Counted from the stretch's first letter, positions 8,457 through 17,204 are shown. The stretch: DNA of 64,000 nt from Thermoflexus sp. (GCA_020724465.1 DYGX01000003.1:257356-321355); one strand, 5' to 3'. Translations and numbers: made by a program. Notes: generated from the letters alone by a model not told the origin.

Positions 8457-8496
8457 GGGCGCTGCCCTGGCCGGTCCTGGCCGGGAACAAGCGCCC
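8457..8496 (-). terminator. Probable terminator after the M23 fusion gene
   Basis: Hairpin 36 bases past the stop of the 8532-10370 gene: outer arms GGGCGC (8457-8462) and GCGCCC (8491-8496), with an inner CCC/GGG plus GGCC/GGCC stem. On the minus strand it is followed by TTCGTCTTAT. Confidence 0.5.
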
Positions 8497-8531
8497 CTGC
8501 TGTGTGGTTGAGAGACCGCCGCGAACCGAAT

Positions 8532-10370
8532 TTACCGGTCTTTCGGCCGGTTGCGCCGGATGAACGCCTGCGGATCGACGTAGTTTTTCATCAGGCTGTT
8601 CCAGTCGAGCTTGGGCCAGTGCCAGGGTTGGGTTTCCAGAACCGACGTCGGGCTGAGATCGAAGTGCAGATGATAGGCAAACAGCCCTTCGGCGTTGCCG
8701 ACTTTGGCGATCTGCTGGCCGCGCACGACGCGGTCACCGACCGACACCAGCACTCCGGTCACGTGCGAGTAGCGGCCGTACATCACCTGGCCGGTCGTGA
8801 TCAGCGGGTCGTGGCGGATGATGATAATGTAACCCCAGCCCGACACCCGGTTGGCGAAGGTGACCACGCCGGACGCCGCCGCGTACACTGGCGAGAGCTT
8901 GTCCGCGTCCCAGTACGGGTCGTTCAGGTTGAGGTCAGCTCCGGTGTGGTACGCCTCGCTGGGCGTGCCGACACGGTAGCGCCGTGCAAACCCGGTCGCG
9001 TCGAACCATTTCCCCGGCCAGATGTCGTCTTCTTTACGCTCGGCAGCCGTCCCCACCGGGCTGTCGTAGCCGTCAGCGAGGTACTTGTTCGTCGGCGTGA
9101 TGCCCACCACCTGGCGCCAGCGTAGGGCATCGAAGGCAATTTCCTTGCCGTCCTCGCCAGTCAGATCGTTGAGAAAGACCACGCCCGCGCGGTCGTCGTT
9201 GGCGTCGAATTGGTAGACGCCCAGCGGCACCCAGAGGTTGTAGTAATCGGTCTGCCGCACGGGGACTTCGAGCTCGTTCGCCGCGCCGAGCACGCCGTGG
9301 ATCTTGAAGCGTGCCCGCTCGGTGGTCGCGTGGCGCGAAGGCACAAACGCGGATATTTCGTACCAACCGCTCGCCACAAGCTGCGGGTCCCACCGCGCCC
9401 AGACCTGGCTGGTGGTGCGCTCGGTCTTCTTGTATTTCGTGGTCCAGCCCCAGGTGCCGCGGAAGGTCTGCATCAGGTTGTCGACGTTCTGGCCGCCGTG
9501 CGCGCCGTCGCGGTAATTCGGATGATCGGGCGTCACGACAACCTCGATGCCATAGCGTCCCTGAGCGGGCGGCGGTTCCGGCTCCGGCTCCTCGCCCGTG
9601 CCCGGCGAAACCGGGTGGTTGAGCGCCGGGAACTCGACCGGGCCGATTACGCCGAAGCGCCACCAGCTAATCCCGGTCGCCTTGTACTTGCTCACGACGA
9701 GCTGGCGCGCCCGGTTCATTTCATCGCGCGGGGCTTTGCCCTGCAGCACGGGGAAGATCGGCAGTCCAAAGTCCGCCCACGTGCTAAAGCCTTCTTCCAG
9801 CACCTCGTCGACGGAGCGCTGAAAAGTATTCCAGTAGAGCTGCAGGTGCACGCTGTTGACAAATGGCCGCCATTCTTCGGGGAAAATGCGCGGCTTGTGC
9901 TGAGGGCGCGGGTCAACCGCCATCGCGATATGAAACCGCCCGCCGACCCCGCGCCGGATGCGCGTCATCAGCGGGCGGATGGGGTCCTTGCCAACCGTCC
10001 AAAAGCCGGAGTATGGCTCGACATCCAGCACCATCGAGCGCACGCCGGGGCGGTTGCAGACCTCGATGATGCGGTCGGCCTCGCCCTGGATGTTTTGCCC
10101 CTTCACAACGCACCAGGCGTGAAACTCCATCCCGTTCGCCTCGAGCACGCGCACCCACTTGTCCACGCTGGCGACGCTGTCGATGGCCATATCGCGGTCG
10201 CTGTCGAACTCGCCCATCCAGTTGTGGCCATCGCTCGTCTTGACCCAGACCTGCGTGACGTTCGGGGCCCACTGCTTGAGGGTTCGAACAACATCCTCGA
10301 TCGTGTCTTCGGCAACCGAGTCGCCCTTCCAGAACCAGACCGCCACTTTCCCATCATACGGCGTCGCCAT
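8532..10370 (-). CDS. TIM-barrel glycosidase-like / golvesin-like / M23 peptidase fusion
   Basis: A 612-residue protein in three parts. Residues 1 to about 255 read as a glycoside-hydrolase-like TIM barrel (KVAVWFWKG, VLDVEPYSGFW, ISWWRFG). Residues about 275-420 look like a golvesin/xanthan-lyase type beta-sandwich (GTWGWTTKYKK, ARWDPQLVASGWYEISAFV). Residues about 440-605 are a LytM/M23 zinc metallopeptidase with the two expected motifs H475-x3-D479 and H567-x-H569. M23 enzymes cleave peptidoglycan cross-links, so a wall-remodelling or lytic role is likely. There is no signal peptide or membrane segment at the N-terminus, which is odd for such an enzyme. Start supported by GAAGGAG 8 bases before ATG. 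Single-gene unit with its own terminator. Confidence 0.7.
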   Translation of the reverse strand: MATPYDGKVAVWFWKGDSVAEDTIEDVVRTLKQWAPNVTQVWVKTSDGHNWMGEFDSDRDMAIDSVASVDKWVRVLEANGMEFHAWCVVKGQNIQGEADRIIEVCNRPGVRSMVLDVEPYSGFWTVGKDPIRPLMTRIRRGVGGRFHIAMAVDPRPQHKPRIFPEEWRPFVNSVHLQLYWNTFQRSVDEVLEEGFSTWADFGLPIFPVLQGKAPRDEMNRARQLVVSKYKATGISWWRFGVIGPVEFPALNHPVSPGTGEEPEPEPPPAQGRYGIEVVVTPDHPNYRDGAHGGQNVDNLMQTFRGTWGWTTKYKKTERTTSQVWARWDPQLVASGWYEISAFVPSRHATTERARFKIHGVLGAANELEVPVRQTDYYNLWVPLGVYQFDANDDRAGVVFLNDLTGEDGKEIAFDALRWRQVVGITPTNKYLADGYDSPVGTAAERKEDDIWPGKWFDATGFARRYRVGTPSEAYHTGADLNLNDPYWDADKLSPVYAAASGVVTFANRVSGWGYIIIIRHDPLITTGQVMYGRYSHVTGVLVSVGDRVVRGQQIAKVGNAEGLFAYHLHFDLSPTSVLETQPWHWPKLDWNSLMKNYVDPQAFIRRNRPKDR

Positions 10371-10467
10371 AAGCCCGCTCCTTCTGCTGAGACAACTGCA
10401 CGCCTACTATATATGTGGTTCTGGAAATTCCGCAAAACCCGCCCCGGCTTCCCTGCCCCAGATGGCG

Positions 10468-10494
10468 AACCGGCGGGCTGTACGCTCGCCGGTT
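10468..10494 (-). terminator. Hairpin downstream of the 10532-10990 gene
   Basis: Perfect 8-bp arms AACCGGCG (10468-10475) and CGCCGGTT (10487-10494), 11-base loop, 37 bases past the stop of the orphan gene. No T tract follows on the minus strand, so terminator function is uncertain. Confidence 0.35.
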
Positions 10495-10531
10495 ATCGCA
10501 GGTATGGGTCTGTCAGAGGAGCACCGGGCGA

Positions 10532-10990
10532 TCACGGCGCGGCGCGATGCTGCGGCAGCGTCCGGCCTTCCCATCCGACCGGGAAAAGCACCTTGTCCAG
10601 CATGGCCCACAAGCAGCGCGCGTCGGCTTCCGTCACCGGCACCGACCACGACCGGCGCTCGATCCAGCCCACCAGCAGATACATGCCGCCGCCGTGATCC
10701 GTCAGATCGACGCGCGTTGTGATCGCAGGGTGGTGCGGTTCGCACAGCGGCGCCGTCGCGGCGACCCCCAGCACAGTCCGCGCCCGTTCCGGGTAGAGGC
10801 AATGAGTCAGTTGCATCCACAGCAACTGGGCGGCGAAATGCGTCAGCACGTGCGCCCAGCGCCGGGAGCAGTCCCTGCCGCCCAGCACATAGCGCTCGCG
10901 GCCCGGCATCCGCTCCACAAACAAAGAGTCACTCAGGCCGTGGCGCTGAACGGCCGGGGCAGCACCCTCTTGAGGATCAACTGGCTCCAT
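10532..10990 (-). CDS. Hypothetical protein, orphan with clear promoter
   Basis: A 152-residue protein that I do not recognise. It has no signal peptide or membrane segment. The C-terminal half looks like a folded mixed alpha/beta domain (ITTRVDLTDHGGGMYLLVGW, SVPVTEADARCLWAMLDKVL), and there are scattered Cys and His residues without a clean metal motif. ATG 10990 is chosen because AGGTG lies 9 bases upstream; TTG 11017 is an in-frame alternative. A good sigma70-type promoter is 45 bases upstream of the ATG and a hairpin lies after the stop, so it appears to be a monocistronic gene rather than noise. Confidence 0.55.
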   Translation of the reverse strand: MEPVDPQEGAAPAVQRHGLSDSLFVERMPGRERYVLGGRDCSRRWAHVLTHFAAQLLWMQLTHCLYPERARTVLGVAATAPLCEPHHPAITTRVDLTDHGGGMYLLVGWIERRSWSVPVTEADARCLWAMLDKVLFPVGWEGRTLPQHRAAP

Positions 10991-11034
10991 GCGGTTGATC
11001 ACCTGCCGCAACTGCAAATGCCGCTATTAAATCC

Positions 11035-11063
11035 AGTATAAACCGGCGGGCTGGCGCCTTCAA
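11035..11063 (-). promoter_or_regulatory. Sigma70-type promoter of the orphan gene
   Basis: On the minus strand: TTGAAG (11058-11063), 17-base spacer, TATACT (11035-11040). The start codon at 10990 follows after about 37 bases of leader. Confidence 0.6.
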
Positions 11064-11160
11064 CGCTTTGCACGGATCTGCAGGCAGTTCTTGACAATCT
11101 TTGACAATCGCCCCGCCCAGCGCGCTCCGGGGCGCGCGCAGACCGGGCCGGAGAGGCGAA

Positions 11161-11196
11161 TCTCACCCCCGACGTGCAGGCAAGTCGGGGGTGAGA
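11161..11196 (-). terminator. Perfect 13-bp hairpin after the SufT-like gene
   Basis: Arms TCTCACCCCCGAC (11161-11173) and GTCGGGGGTGAGA (11184-11196) with a 10-base loop, 41 bases beyond the SufT-like stop and just ahead of the next minus-strand promoter. A T tract is lacking, but the position and strength suggest transcription termination or 3'-end protection. Confidence 0.5.
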
Positions 11197-11237
11197 CACC
11201 TCGCAAAGCGGGCAGGCAGCCCGCGCAAGAGCAGGAC

Positions 11238-11555
11238 CTAGAACAACCCCCAGTCGCTCAGCACGCCCTCTTCGGCCATGCTGGGATCCCACAGCTCCGG
11301 CCCAACCTCGATCGTCGTCGGCACGCCCAGAGCTTCCTGTGCCTTCTGGCGCGATGCCTCCAGAAGCTGCGGGGCGTAGGGGCAAAACGGCGTCGTCAGG
11401 ATCATGACCAGATGCGCGTGATCGTCTTCGATCTGGACCTCGCGCAGCAAGCCCAACTCGGTGACGCTCAGGCCGATCTCGGGGTCAATCACGTGGCGGA
11501 GCGCGTCGCGCACGATCTCGATCTTCTGCTCGCGAGTAAACTGCTGTTCGGCCAT
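11238..11555 (-). CDS. SufT-like DUF59/MIP18-family protein
   Basis: A 105-residue DUF59 protein (PaaD/MIP18/SufT family), involved in maturation or delivery of Fe-S clusters. Seen: the DPEIGLSVTELGLL core, and the conserved Cys in the TTPFCPYAP turn. The C-terminus is a short acidic tail ending SDWGLF. ATG 11555 has AAGGAG 8 bases upstream, which fixes the start; sequence upstream in the same frame reads as non-coding. The gene is divergent from sufCBD across a 349-base region holding a shared palindrome, so co-regulation with the suf genes is likely (inference). Confidence 0.8.
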   Translation of the reverse strand: MAEQQFTREQKIEIVRDALRHVIDPEIGLSVTELGLLREVQIEDDHAHLVMILTTPFCPYAPQLLEASRQKAQEALGVPTTIEVGPELWDPSMAEEGVLSDWGLF

Positions 11556-11687
11556 GGAATACTCCTTGTGGCACTCGTCTGATGATGTTGCGTCGGCGCG
11601 CTGCTTCCGGGCCAGCATCATCGCTCGCCGACCGGGCGCGCCTCGCGCGAAAGCGCGTCTCGGACCAGATTCTACCTCAATCGCGAC

Positions 11688-11717
11688 CAATTAAATAAAT
11701 CATCATCTATTTAATTG
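11688..11717. promoter_or_regulatory. Putative suf operator (10-bp inverted repeat)
   Basis: CAATTAAATA (11688-11697) and TATTTAATTG (11708-11717) are perfect inverted arms with a 10-base spacer, so half-site centres are two helical turns apart. The right arm covers the first three bases of the sufC -35 box. A dimeric repressor bound here would block sufC and could also act on the divergent SufT-like gene. The regulator is not encoded next to it. Confidence 0.5.
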
Positions 11718-11743
11718 ACCGTTTCCGCCCGCAATGTTATACT
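11715..11743 (+). promoter_or_regulatory. suf operon promoter
   Basis: TTGACC (11715-11720), 17-base spacer, TATACT (11738-11743); close to sigma70 consensus. The predicted start near 11750 gives a leader of about 155 bases. Confidence 0.7.
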
Positions 11744-11904
11744 CTCGTCAGATTTATTGCAAAGGGTTCTCAATTGGGGCAAACTCTACCGATGCACAGC
11801 GTGCATCACCGCCACCATCCAAACCGTTCACTGATAACCCGGCGCAGTTGCTCAGCGCAGACTCAATCTGCAGAACCGTATCGACTAGGAGGGACTCCGT
11901 ATCC

Positions 11905-12681
11905 ATGGGTGCCGCGTTGGAAATTCGTAACCTGCACGTCAGCGTCGAGGGACAGCCGATCCTCAAAGGCGTCAACCTGGTGGTCAAACAGGGTGAGATT
12001 CACGCCTTGATGGGGCCGAATGGCTCCGGGAAAAGCACTCTGGCAAACACGCTGATGGGCCATCCCGCCTATGAAGTGACGGCCGGCCAGATCATCTTCG
12101 ACGGCGTCGATATCGTCGAGCTGGAAACCGACGAGCGCAGCCGCATGGGCCTGTTCCTGGCCTTCCAGTATCCTGTTGCCGTCCCCGGCGTAACCGTCGC
12201 CAACTTTCTGCGCAATGCCATCAACGCCCGGCGCAAAGCCCAAAACCCCGAAGATAAGGGCATCCCGATCCCCGAATTCCGCAAGCTGCTGCTCCAGAAG
12301 ATGGAGCTGTTGCAGATGGACCCCAGCTTTGGCGGGCGCTATCTCAACGACGGATTCTCGGGCGGCGAGAAGAAGCGCGCCGAGATTTTGCAGATGGCGA
12401 TGCTCGAGCCGCGGATTGCGATCATGGACGAGACCGACTCCGGGCTGGACATCGACGCGCTGCGCGTGGTGGCCGAAGGCGTGAACCGGCTGCGCGGCCC
12501 CAACCTGGGCGTGCTGGTGATCACCCACTACCAGCGCATCCTCAACTACATCAAGCCGGAGTTCGTGCATATCATGATGGACGGCCAGATCGTCGAGAGC
12601 GGCGGCCCAGACCTGGCGCTGCATCTCGAAGAGCACGGTTATGTCTGGCTGCGCGAGAAGCAGGCCAACGGCGACGCGTAG
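11905..12681 (+). CDS. sufC: Fe-S cluster assembly ATPase SufC
   Basis: A 258-residue ABC-type ATPase, the energy module of the SufBCD scaffold complex. Seen: Walker A GPNGSGKST, the Q-loop region FLAFQYPVAVPGV typical of SufC, signature FSGGEKKRAEI, and Walker B IAIMDETDSGLD followed by the H-loop ITHYQRIL. Length matches the family. AGGAGG at 11887-11892 stands 12 bases before ATG 11905; the frame is open further upstream, but without SufC-like sequence. First gene of sufC-sufB-sufD, expressed from the 11715-11743 promoter. Confidence 0.95.
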   Translation: MGAALEIRNLHVSVEGQPILKGVNLVVKQGEIHALMGPNGSGKSTLANTLMGHPAYEVTAGQIIFDGVDIVELETDERSRMGLFLAFQYPVAVPGVTVANFLRNAINARRKAQNPEDKGIPIPEFRKLLLQKMELLQMDPSFGGRYLNDGFSGGEKKRAEILQMAMLEPRIAIMDETDSGLDIDALRVVAEGVNRLRGPNLGVLVITHYQRILNYIKPEFVHIMMDGQIVESGGPDLALHLEEHGYVWLREKQANGDA

Positions 12682-12776
12682 CAACCCGACAGGCGATCCC
12701 GCATCCACCCGGCCGCGCCCCCTGCGGGCCGCCGGGCCATTCCAGACCGGGCAGCCGATGAGGAGAGAGTGACATT

Positions 12777-14192
12777 ATGACGAGCGATGCCGAACAGCTC
12801 CAGGGAATACGCGAAGCGTACGACGAGCAGTACGGGTTCCGCGACCCTGATACCTTCGTCTTCAAGGCGCGCAAGGGCCTTGACGCCGAGATCGTCGCGC
12901 AGATCAGCGAAATCAAAGGCGAACCGCAATGGATGCGCGAGCAGCGCCTCAAGGCCCTGGAGATCTACCAGAGCAAGCCGGTTCCCACCTGGGGGGCCGA
13001 CCTCTCGGGCCTGCGCGAGGACGACATCTACTTCTTCGTCAAGCCTGCCGAAAAAGAAGGGCGAAGCTGGGACGAAGTGCCGGAAAACATCAAGCGCACT
13101 TTCGACCGCCTGGGCATCCCTGAGGCGGAGCAGAAATTCCTGGCAGGCGCCGGCGCGCAGTACGACTCCGAGATGGTCTACCACCGCATCCGGCAGGAGC
13201 TGGAAGCGCAGGGCGTGATCTTCAAGAGCATCGAGGCCGGCCTGCGCGAGCACGAAGACCTGTTCCGCGAGTACTTCGGGACGGTTGTCCCGGCGCATGA
13301 CAACAAATACGCGGCGCTGAACGCGGCGGTGTGGTCCGGCGGATCGTTCATCTACGTCCCGCCGGGGGTGCAGATTCAAATGCCGCTCCAGGCGTACTTC
13401 CGCTTGAACACCGCCAACATCGGCCAGTTTGAGCGCACGCTGATCATCGTCGACGAAGGCGCGTTCCTGCACTATGTCGAGGGCTGTACCGCGCCCACCT
13501 ACAGCACCGATAGCTTGCACAGCGGCGTGATCGAGATCGTCGTGAAGCGCGGCGCGCGCTCGCGCTATACCACGATCCAGAACTGGTCCGACAATGTCTA
13601 CAACCTGGTGACGCAGCGCGCGCTGGTCTACGGCGACGCCACGCATGAGTGGGTGGACGCCAACCTGGGCAGCAAGGTCACGATGAAGTATCCGTCGGTG
13701 TATCTGATGGAGCCGGGGGCGCACGGCGAGATTCTGTCGATCGCTTTCGCGGGCCGCGGCCAGGTTCAGGACGCGGGGGGTAAGGCGATTCACATCGCGC
13801 CGCGCACCACCAGCCAGATCATCAGCAAGTCGATCGCCAAGGATGGCGGGCGCAGCAGCTATCGCGGTCTGCTCAAGGTCTACCCGGACGCCAACAAGTC
13901 GAAGAGCACCGTCGTTTGCGATGCCCTGCTGCTCGACGAGTACAGCGAGTCCGACACCTATCCGTACATCGAGATCGAGGCGCCGGAAGTGACCGTCGGG
14001 CACGAGGCGACCGTCAGCAAGATCGGCGACGACCAGGTCTTCTATCTGATGAGCCGCGGCCTGACCGAAGACGAGGCCAACGCGATGGTCGTCAACGGCT
14101 TCCTGGAGCCGCTCACCAAAGAGCTGCCGATGGAATACAGCATCGAAATGAACCGGTTGATCCAGCTCCAGATGGAAGGGTCGATCGGCTGA
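12777..14192 (+). CDS. sufB: Fe-S cluster assembly scaffold SufB
   Basis: A 471-residue SufB, the scaffold subunit that holds the nascent 4Fe-4S cluster with SufC and SufD. The right-handed beta-helix core is recognisable ([56 protein letters not shown]) and the conserved Cys of EGCTAP is present. The C-terminal helical domain ends with [30 protein letters not shown] lies a few bases ahead of ATG. It follows sufC by 95 bases and is separated from sufD by a hairpin-bearing gap. Confidence 0.95.
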   Translation: MTSDAEQLQGIREAYDEQYGFRDPDTFVFKARKGLDAEIVAQISEIKGEPQWMREQRLKALEIYQSKPVPTWGADLSGLREDDIYFFVKPAEKEGRSWDEVPENIKRTFDRLGIPEAEQKFLAGAGAQYDSEMVYHRIRQELEAQGVIFKSIEAGLREHEDLFREYFGTVVPAHDNKYAALNAAVWSGGSFIYVPPGVQIQMPLQAYFRLNTANIGQFERTLIIVDEGAFLHYVEGCTAPTYSTDSLHSGVIEIVVKRGARSRYTTIQNWSDNVYNLVTQRALVYGDATHEWVDANLGSKVTMKYPSVYLMEPGAHGEILSIAFAGRGQVQDAGGKAIHIAPRTTSQIISKSIAKDGGRSSYRGLLKVYPDANKSKSTVVCDALLLDEYSESDTYPYIEIEAPEVTVGHEATVSKIGDDQVFYLMSRGLTEDEANAMVVNGFLEPLTKELPMEYSIEMNRLIQLQMEGSIG

Positions 14193-14224
14193 GGCAGCAG
14201 GCCGGCGCCTGCGCACAGCAAGCA

Positions 14225-14261
14225 GGGGCGTACCGCCTGAGCAAGCCAGCGGGTACGCCCC
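14225..14261 (+). repeat. Intra-operon hairpin between sufB and sufD
   Basis: GGGGCGTACC (14225-14234) and GGTACGCCCC (14252-14261) form a 10-bp stem, extendable across a one-base bulge, in the 133-base gap between sufB and sufD. It could be an mRNA processing or attenuation element; the TT that follows is too short for a clear intrinsic terminator. Confidence 0.45.
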
Positions 14262-14325
14262 TTCCCGCGCCCGGCCCGCCTGCCCTACCTGCGATACGGA
14301 AATGCGATCAAGAGAGGTAAGACCT

Positions 14326-15675
14326 GTGGCAACTCGCCGTCGTGTTGCACGAGAATTCCAGGCCCCGCCGCTCAGCCGGGCCGATGTCCTGGCGCTCAGC
14401 GAGCGCCTGAACGAGCCGGATTGGCTGCGCGAGCAGCGCCTGGCAGCGTGGGATCTGTACGAATCGCTGCCCATGCCCACGACCCAGGACGAAGCCTGGC
14501 GCCGCACCGATTACCGTCACATCGACTGGGAAAGCGCCGGGCATCTGTCGGCCAATGGCGGCGGCGCGCGCTTCGAAGATATCCCCGCCGCCAGCCGCCA
14601 GCCGCTGCTGGGCGACGAGCAGGGCGCGATGCTCGCCTTTGTCAACGATCACCTGGTGCACCACGAGGTCGCGCCGGGCCTGCGCGAGCAAGGCGTGATC
14701 GTGACCGACCTGCACACCGCCGTGCGCGAGCACGCCGACCTGGTGCGCACGCACCTGATGACGCACGCCGTCACGCCCGATATCGACAAGTTCGCCGCGC
14801 TCCACGCCGCGCTGTGGACGCACGGCGTATTCGTCTATGTGCCGCGTGGGGTCCAGGCGACGCTGCCCGCGCACAGCATCTTCTACACCACCCAGCCGGC
14901 AGCCACCCTCGGGCATCTGCTGATCGTGCTGGAAGAGGGCACCCGGCTCGACTACCTGCACGAGTCGCTCTCGCCGACGCTCAACGCAGACGCCAGCTTC
15001 ATCGGCGTGGTGGAGCTGATCGTCGGCCCCGGCGCCAATCTGCGCTTCGTCAACCTGCAGGACTGGGGCCATCATATGTTCGAATTTAGCCACCAGCGCG
15101 CGCGCGTCGCCGCGGATGGACAGCTCGACTGGGTCACCGGGCAGATGGGCGGCCGGCTGGTCAAGGCTTTCATGGAGATCGATCTCGACGGAAAAGGAAG
15201 CTGGGGCCGCATGAGCGCGCTCTACTTCCCATCCGGACGCCAGTTCATGGATCTGGACACGCAGCAGAATCACAACGCCGCCTATACCACGTCTGATCTG
15301 CTTTTCAAAGGCGTGCTCAAGGACGAGGCGCGCTCCGTCTGGCAGGGGATGATCAAGGTGCTGCCCGGCGCGCAGAAGACGGACGGCTTCCAGGCCAACC
15401 GCAACATGCTGATGAGCGACAAGGCGCGCGCCGACAGTATTCCTGGGCTGGAGATCCAGGCCAACGACGTGCGCTGCACGCACGCCTCGGCCACCGGCCA
15501 GATCGAGGAAGAGGTCATCTTCTACCTGATGGCGCGCGGCATCCCCCGCCCCGAAGCCGAGAAGCTGGTGGTCGACGGCTTCTTCGTGCCGGTGCTGGAC
15601 CGCATCCCGTTCGAGAGCGTGCGCGATCGCATGATGGCCTATGTCGAGCGCAAGTTGCTCGGCGAAGTCAACTAA
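14326..15675 (+). CDS. sufD: Fe-S cluster assembly protein SufD
   Basis: A 449-residue SufD, the SufB paralogue that completes SufBC2D and helps iron acquisition. Family features: EAWRRTDYRHIDW near the N-terminus, the beta-helix core with KFAALHAALWTHGVFVYVPR, and the C-terminal block RCTHASATGQIEEEVIFYLM with the conserved His/Cys pair region. GTG 14326 is preferred since AGAGAGG sits 8 bases before it; ATG 14302 in the same frame has no ribosome site. An intrinsic terminator follows 53 bases after the stop, which closes the sufCBD unit. Confidence 0.92.
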   Translation: MATRRRVAREFQAPPLSRADVLALSERLNEPDWLREQRLAAWDLYESLPMPTTQDEAWRRTDYRHIDWESAGHLSANGGGARFEDIPAASRQPLLGDEQGAMLAFVNDHLVHHEVAPGLREQGVIVTDLHTAVREHADLVRTHLMTHAVTPDIDKFAALHAALWTHGVFVYVPRGVQATLPAHSIFYTTQPAATLGHLLIVLEEGTRLDYLHESLSPTLNADASFIGVVELIVGPGANLRFVNLQDWGHHMFEFSHQRARVAADGQLDWVTGQMGGRLVKAFMEIDLDGKGSWGRMSALYFPSGRQFMDLDTQQNHNAAYTTSDLLFKGVLKDEARSVWQGMIKVLPGAQKTDGFQANRNMLMSDKARADSIPGLEIQANDVRCTHASATGQIEEEVIFYLMARGIPRPEAEKLVVDGFFVPVLDRIPFESVRDRMMAYVERKLLGEVN

Positions 15676-15728
15676 GCCGCAGTGCCAGGCCGGCGGCGCC
15701 GGCATCCGTCTTTGCCATATCTCAGCCG

Positions 15729-15761
15729 GACCGGGTGCCCCGCCGCCCGGTCTGTTGTTTT
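15729..15761 (+). terminator. Intrinsic terminator of sufCBD
   Basis: GACCGGG (15729-15735) pairs with CCCGGTC (15746-15752), followed by TGTTGTTTT. It implies that sufS has its own promoter. Confidence 0.65.
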
Positions 15762-15780
15762 CGGCTCATGCCGGCCAATT

Positions 15781-15808
15781 TTGTTGACGAATATCTGACT
15801 TATATCAT
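15781..15808 (+). promoter_or_regulatory. Possible sufS promoter
   Basis: TTGTTG (15781-15786), 16-base spacer, TATCAT (15803-15808). A second TATCAT occurs near 15854 without a good -35. The leader to the sufS start would be about 105 bases. Confidence 0.4.
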
Positions 15809-15921
15809 GTCTTTTCCGGTGAGAGAATACTGCCGGGCAGGGCCGACAATAGGGTATCATAGGGTGGTCAGCATCCGGCGCGTGAGCCGCGGCGGATTAG
15901 GCAAAAGGTAAGCCTGAATTG

Positions 15922-17172
15922 ATGACGCATCCAACCACAACACCTCTGAACATCGAAGCGATTCGCGCCGACTTTCCGGCACTGGACCAGGAAGTGCACC
16001 CCGGCAAGCGGCTCGTGTTTCTGGATTCGGCGGCCAGCAGCCAGAAGCCCCGCCAGGTCATCGACGCGATGAGCGACTATTACCGGACGAGCCACGCCAA
16101 CGTGCACCGGGGGATTCATGTCCTCAGCGAGCGCGCCACCGCTGCCTACGAGGGCGCGCGCGATAAGGTGCGCGCCTTCATCAACGCCGCCTCGCGCCGC
16201 GAGATTGTCTTCACGCGCAACACCACCGAGAGCATCAACCTGGTAGCCGGGTCGTGGGGCCGCGCCAACCTCGGCCCCGGCGATGTGGTTGTCCTCAGCG
16301 AGATGGAGCATCACAGCAACATCGTGCCCTGGCAGATTCTGGCCCAGGAGCGCGGCTTCACCATCCGCTACATCCCCATCACCGGCACGGGCGAGCTGGA
16401 CCTGGACGTCTATGCGCGGCTGCTGCGCGATGAGCCGGTCAGGTTGGTGAGCGTGATGCACGTCAGCAACGTGCTGGGGACGGTTAACCCGGTCGCGGAG
16501 ATCGTCCGGCAGGCGCACGCGGCTGGCGCGCTGGCGCTAATCGACGGCGCGCAGAGCGTCCCGCACCTGCCGGTGGATGTCCAGGCGCTCGACGCGGACT
16601 TCTACGCGTTCTCTGCCCACAAGATGGCCGGGCCGACCGGCATCGGCGTGCTGTACGGCAAGCGCGCGCTGCTGGAAGCCATGCCTCCCTACATGGGCGG
16701 CGGCGAGATGATCAAGCGCGTCACGTTTGAAGGCAGCGAGTGGAACAGCATCCCGCACAAATTCGAAGCCGGCACGCCCGCCATCGCCGAGGCAGCCGGG
16801 CTGGGTGCCGCGATCGACTACCTGACCGGGATCGGCATGGAGAACGTCCTTGCTCACGAGCAGCTTGTGGTCAATTACGCGCTGGACCGGCTCAGCGAAG
16901 TCCCCGGCCTGACGCTCTACGGCCCCGCGCCGGAGCACCGCAACGGGGTGGCGAGCTTCACGCTGGCGGATATTCACGCGCACGACATCGCGCAGCTTCT
17001 GGACGCGGAAGGCGTCGCCATCCGCGCCGGGCATCACTGCGCCATGCCGCTGCACCAGCGGCTGGGCGTCGCGGCGACAGCACGCGCCAGCTTCTATCTG
17101 TACAACACTCAGGACGAGGTCGATGCGCTGATCGCGGCGCTCGAACGGGCACGGAAAGTGTTTGGCATTTGA
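15922..17172 (+). CDS. sufS: Cysteine desulfurase SufS
   Basis: A 416-residue class II cysteine desulfurase. It removes sulfur from cysteine as a protein persulfide for SufU and SufBCD. PLP lysine lies in SAHKMAGPTG, the catalytic Cys in RAGHHCAMPLHQ, and the PLP contacts in MEHHSNIVPWQ and DGAQSVPH. Length is typical. An in-frame TTG immediately precedes ATG 15922 and would have a slightly better distance from AAAAGG (15903-15908); either start gives an almost identical protein. sufU follows after 32 bases. Confidence 0.93.
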   Translation: MTHPTTTPLNIEAIRADFPALDQEVHPGKRLVFLDSAASSQKPRQVIDAMSDYYRTSHANVHRGIHVLSERATAAYEGARDKVRAFINAASRREIVFTRNTTESINLVAGSWGRANLGPGDVVVLSEMEHHSNIVPWQILAQERGFTIRYIPITGTGELDLDVYARLLRDEPVRLVSVMHVSNVLGTVNPVAEIVRQAHAAGALALIDGAQSVPHLPVDVQALDADFYAFSAHKMAGPTGIGVLYGKRALLEAMPPYMGGGEMIKRVTFEGSEWNSIPHKFEAGTPAIAEAAGLGAAIDYLTGIGMENVLAHEQLVVNYALDRLSEVPGLTLYGPAPEHRNGVASFTLADIHAHDIAQLLDAEGVAIRAGHHCAMPLHQRLGVAATARASFYLYNTQDEVDALIAALERARKVFGI

Positions 17173-17204
17173 CCAGCTGCAGGCACACAACCAGGTGAAC
17201 CGGT

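Larger units (their letters stand above)
11556..11904. other. Divergent regulatory region between SufT-like gene and sufC
   Basis: A 349-base gap with no gene. It holds a 10-bp inverted repeat (11688-11717), the sufC promoter (11715-11743), a possible minus-strand -10 TAGAAT (11669-11674) for the SufT-like gene, and an unusually long leader of about 155 bases before sufC. No small open frame in the leader looks coding. Confidence 0.6.

Noticed and set aside
11734..11904. N-terminal extension of SufC from 11734
   Set aside because: The added residues are unlike SufC, the first codons fall in the promoter -10 box, and AGGAGG supports ATG 11905.
12639..14507. 622-codon open frame on the minus strand, opposite sufB
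   Set aside because: It mirrors the sufB codon pattern, has Arg/Ala/Val-rich composition with no fold, and sufB is beyond doubt. Long antisense frames are expected at this G+C.
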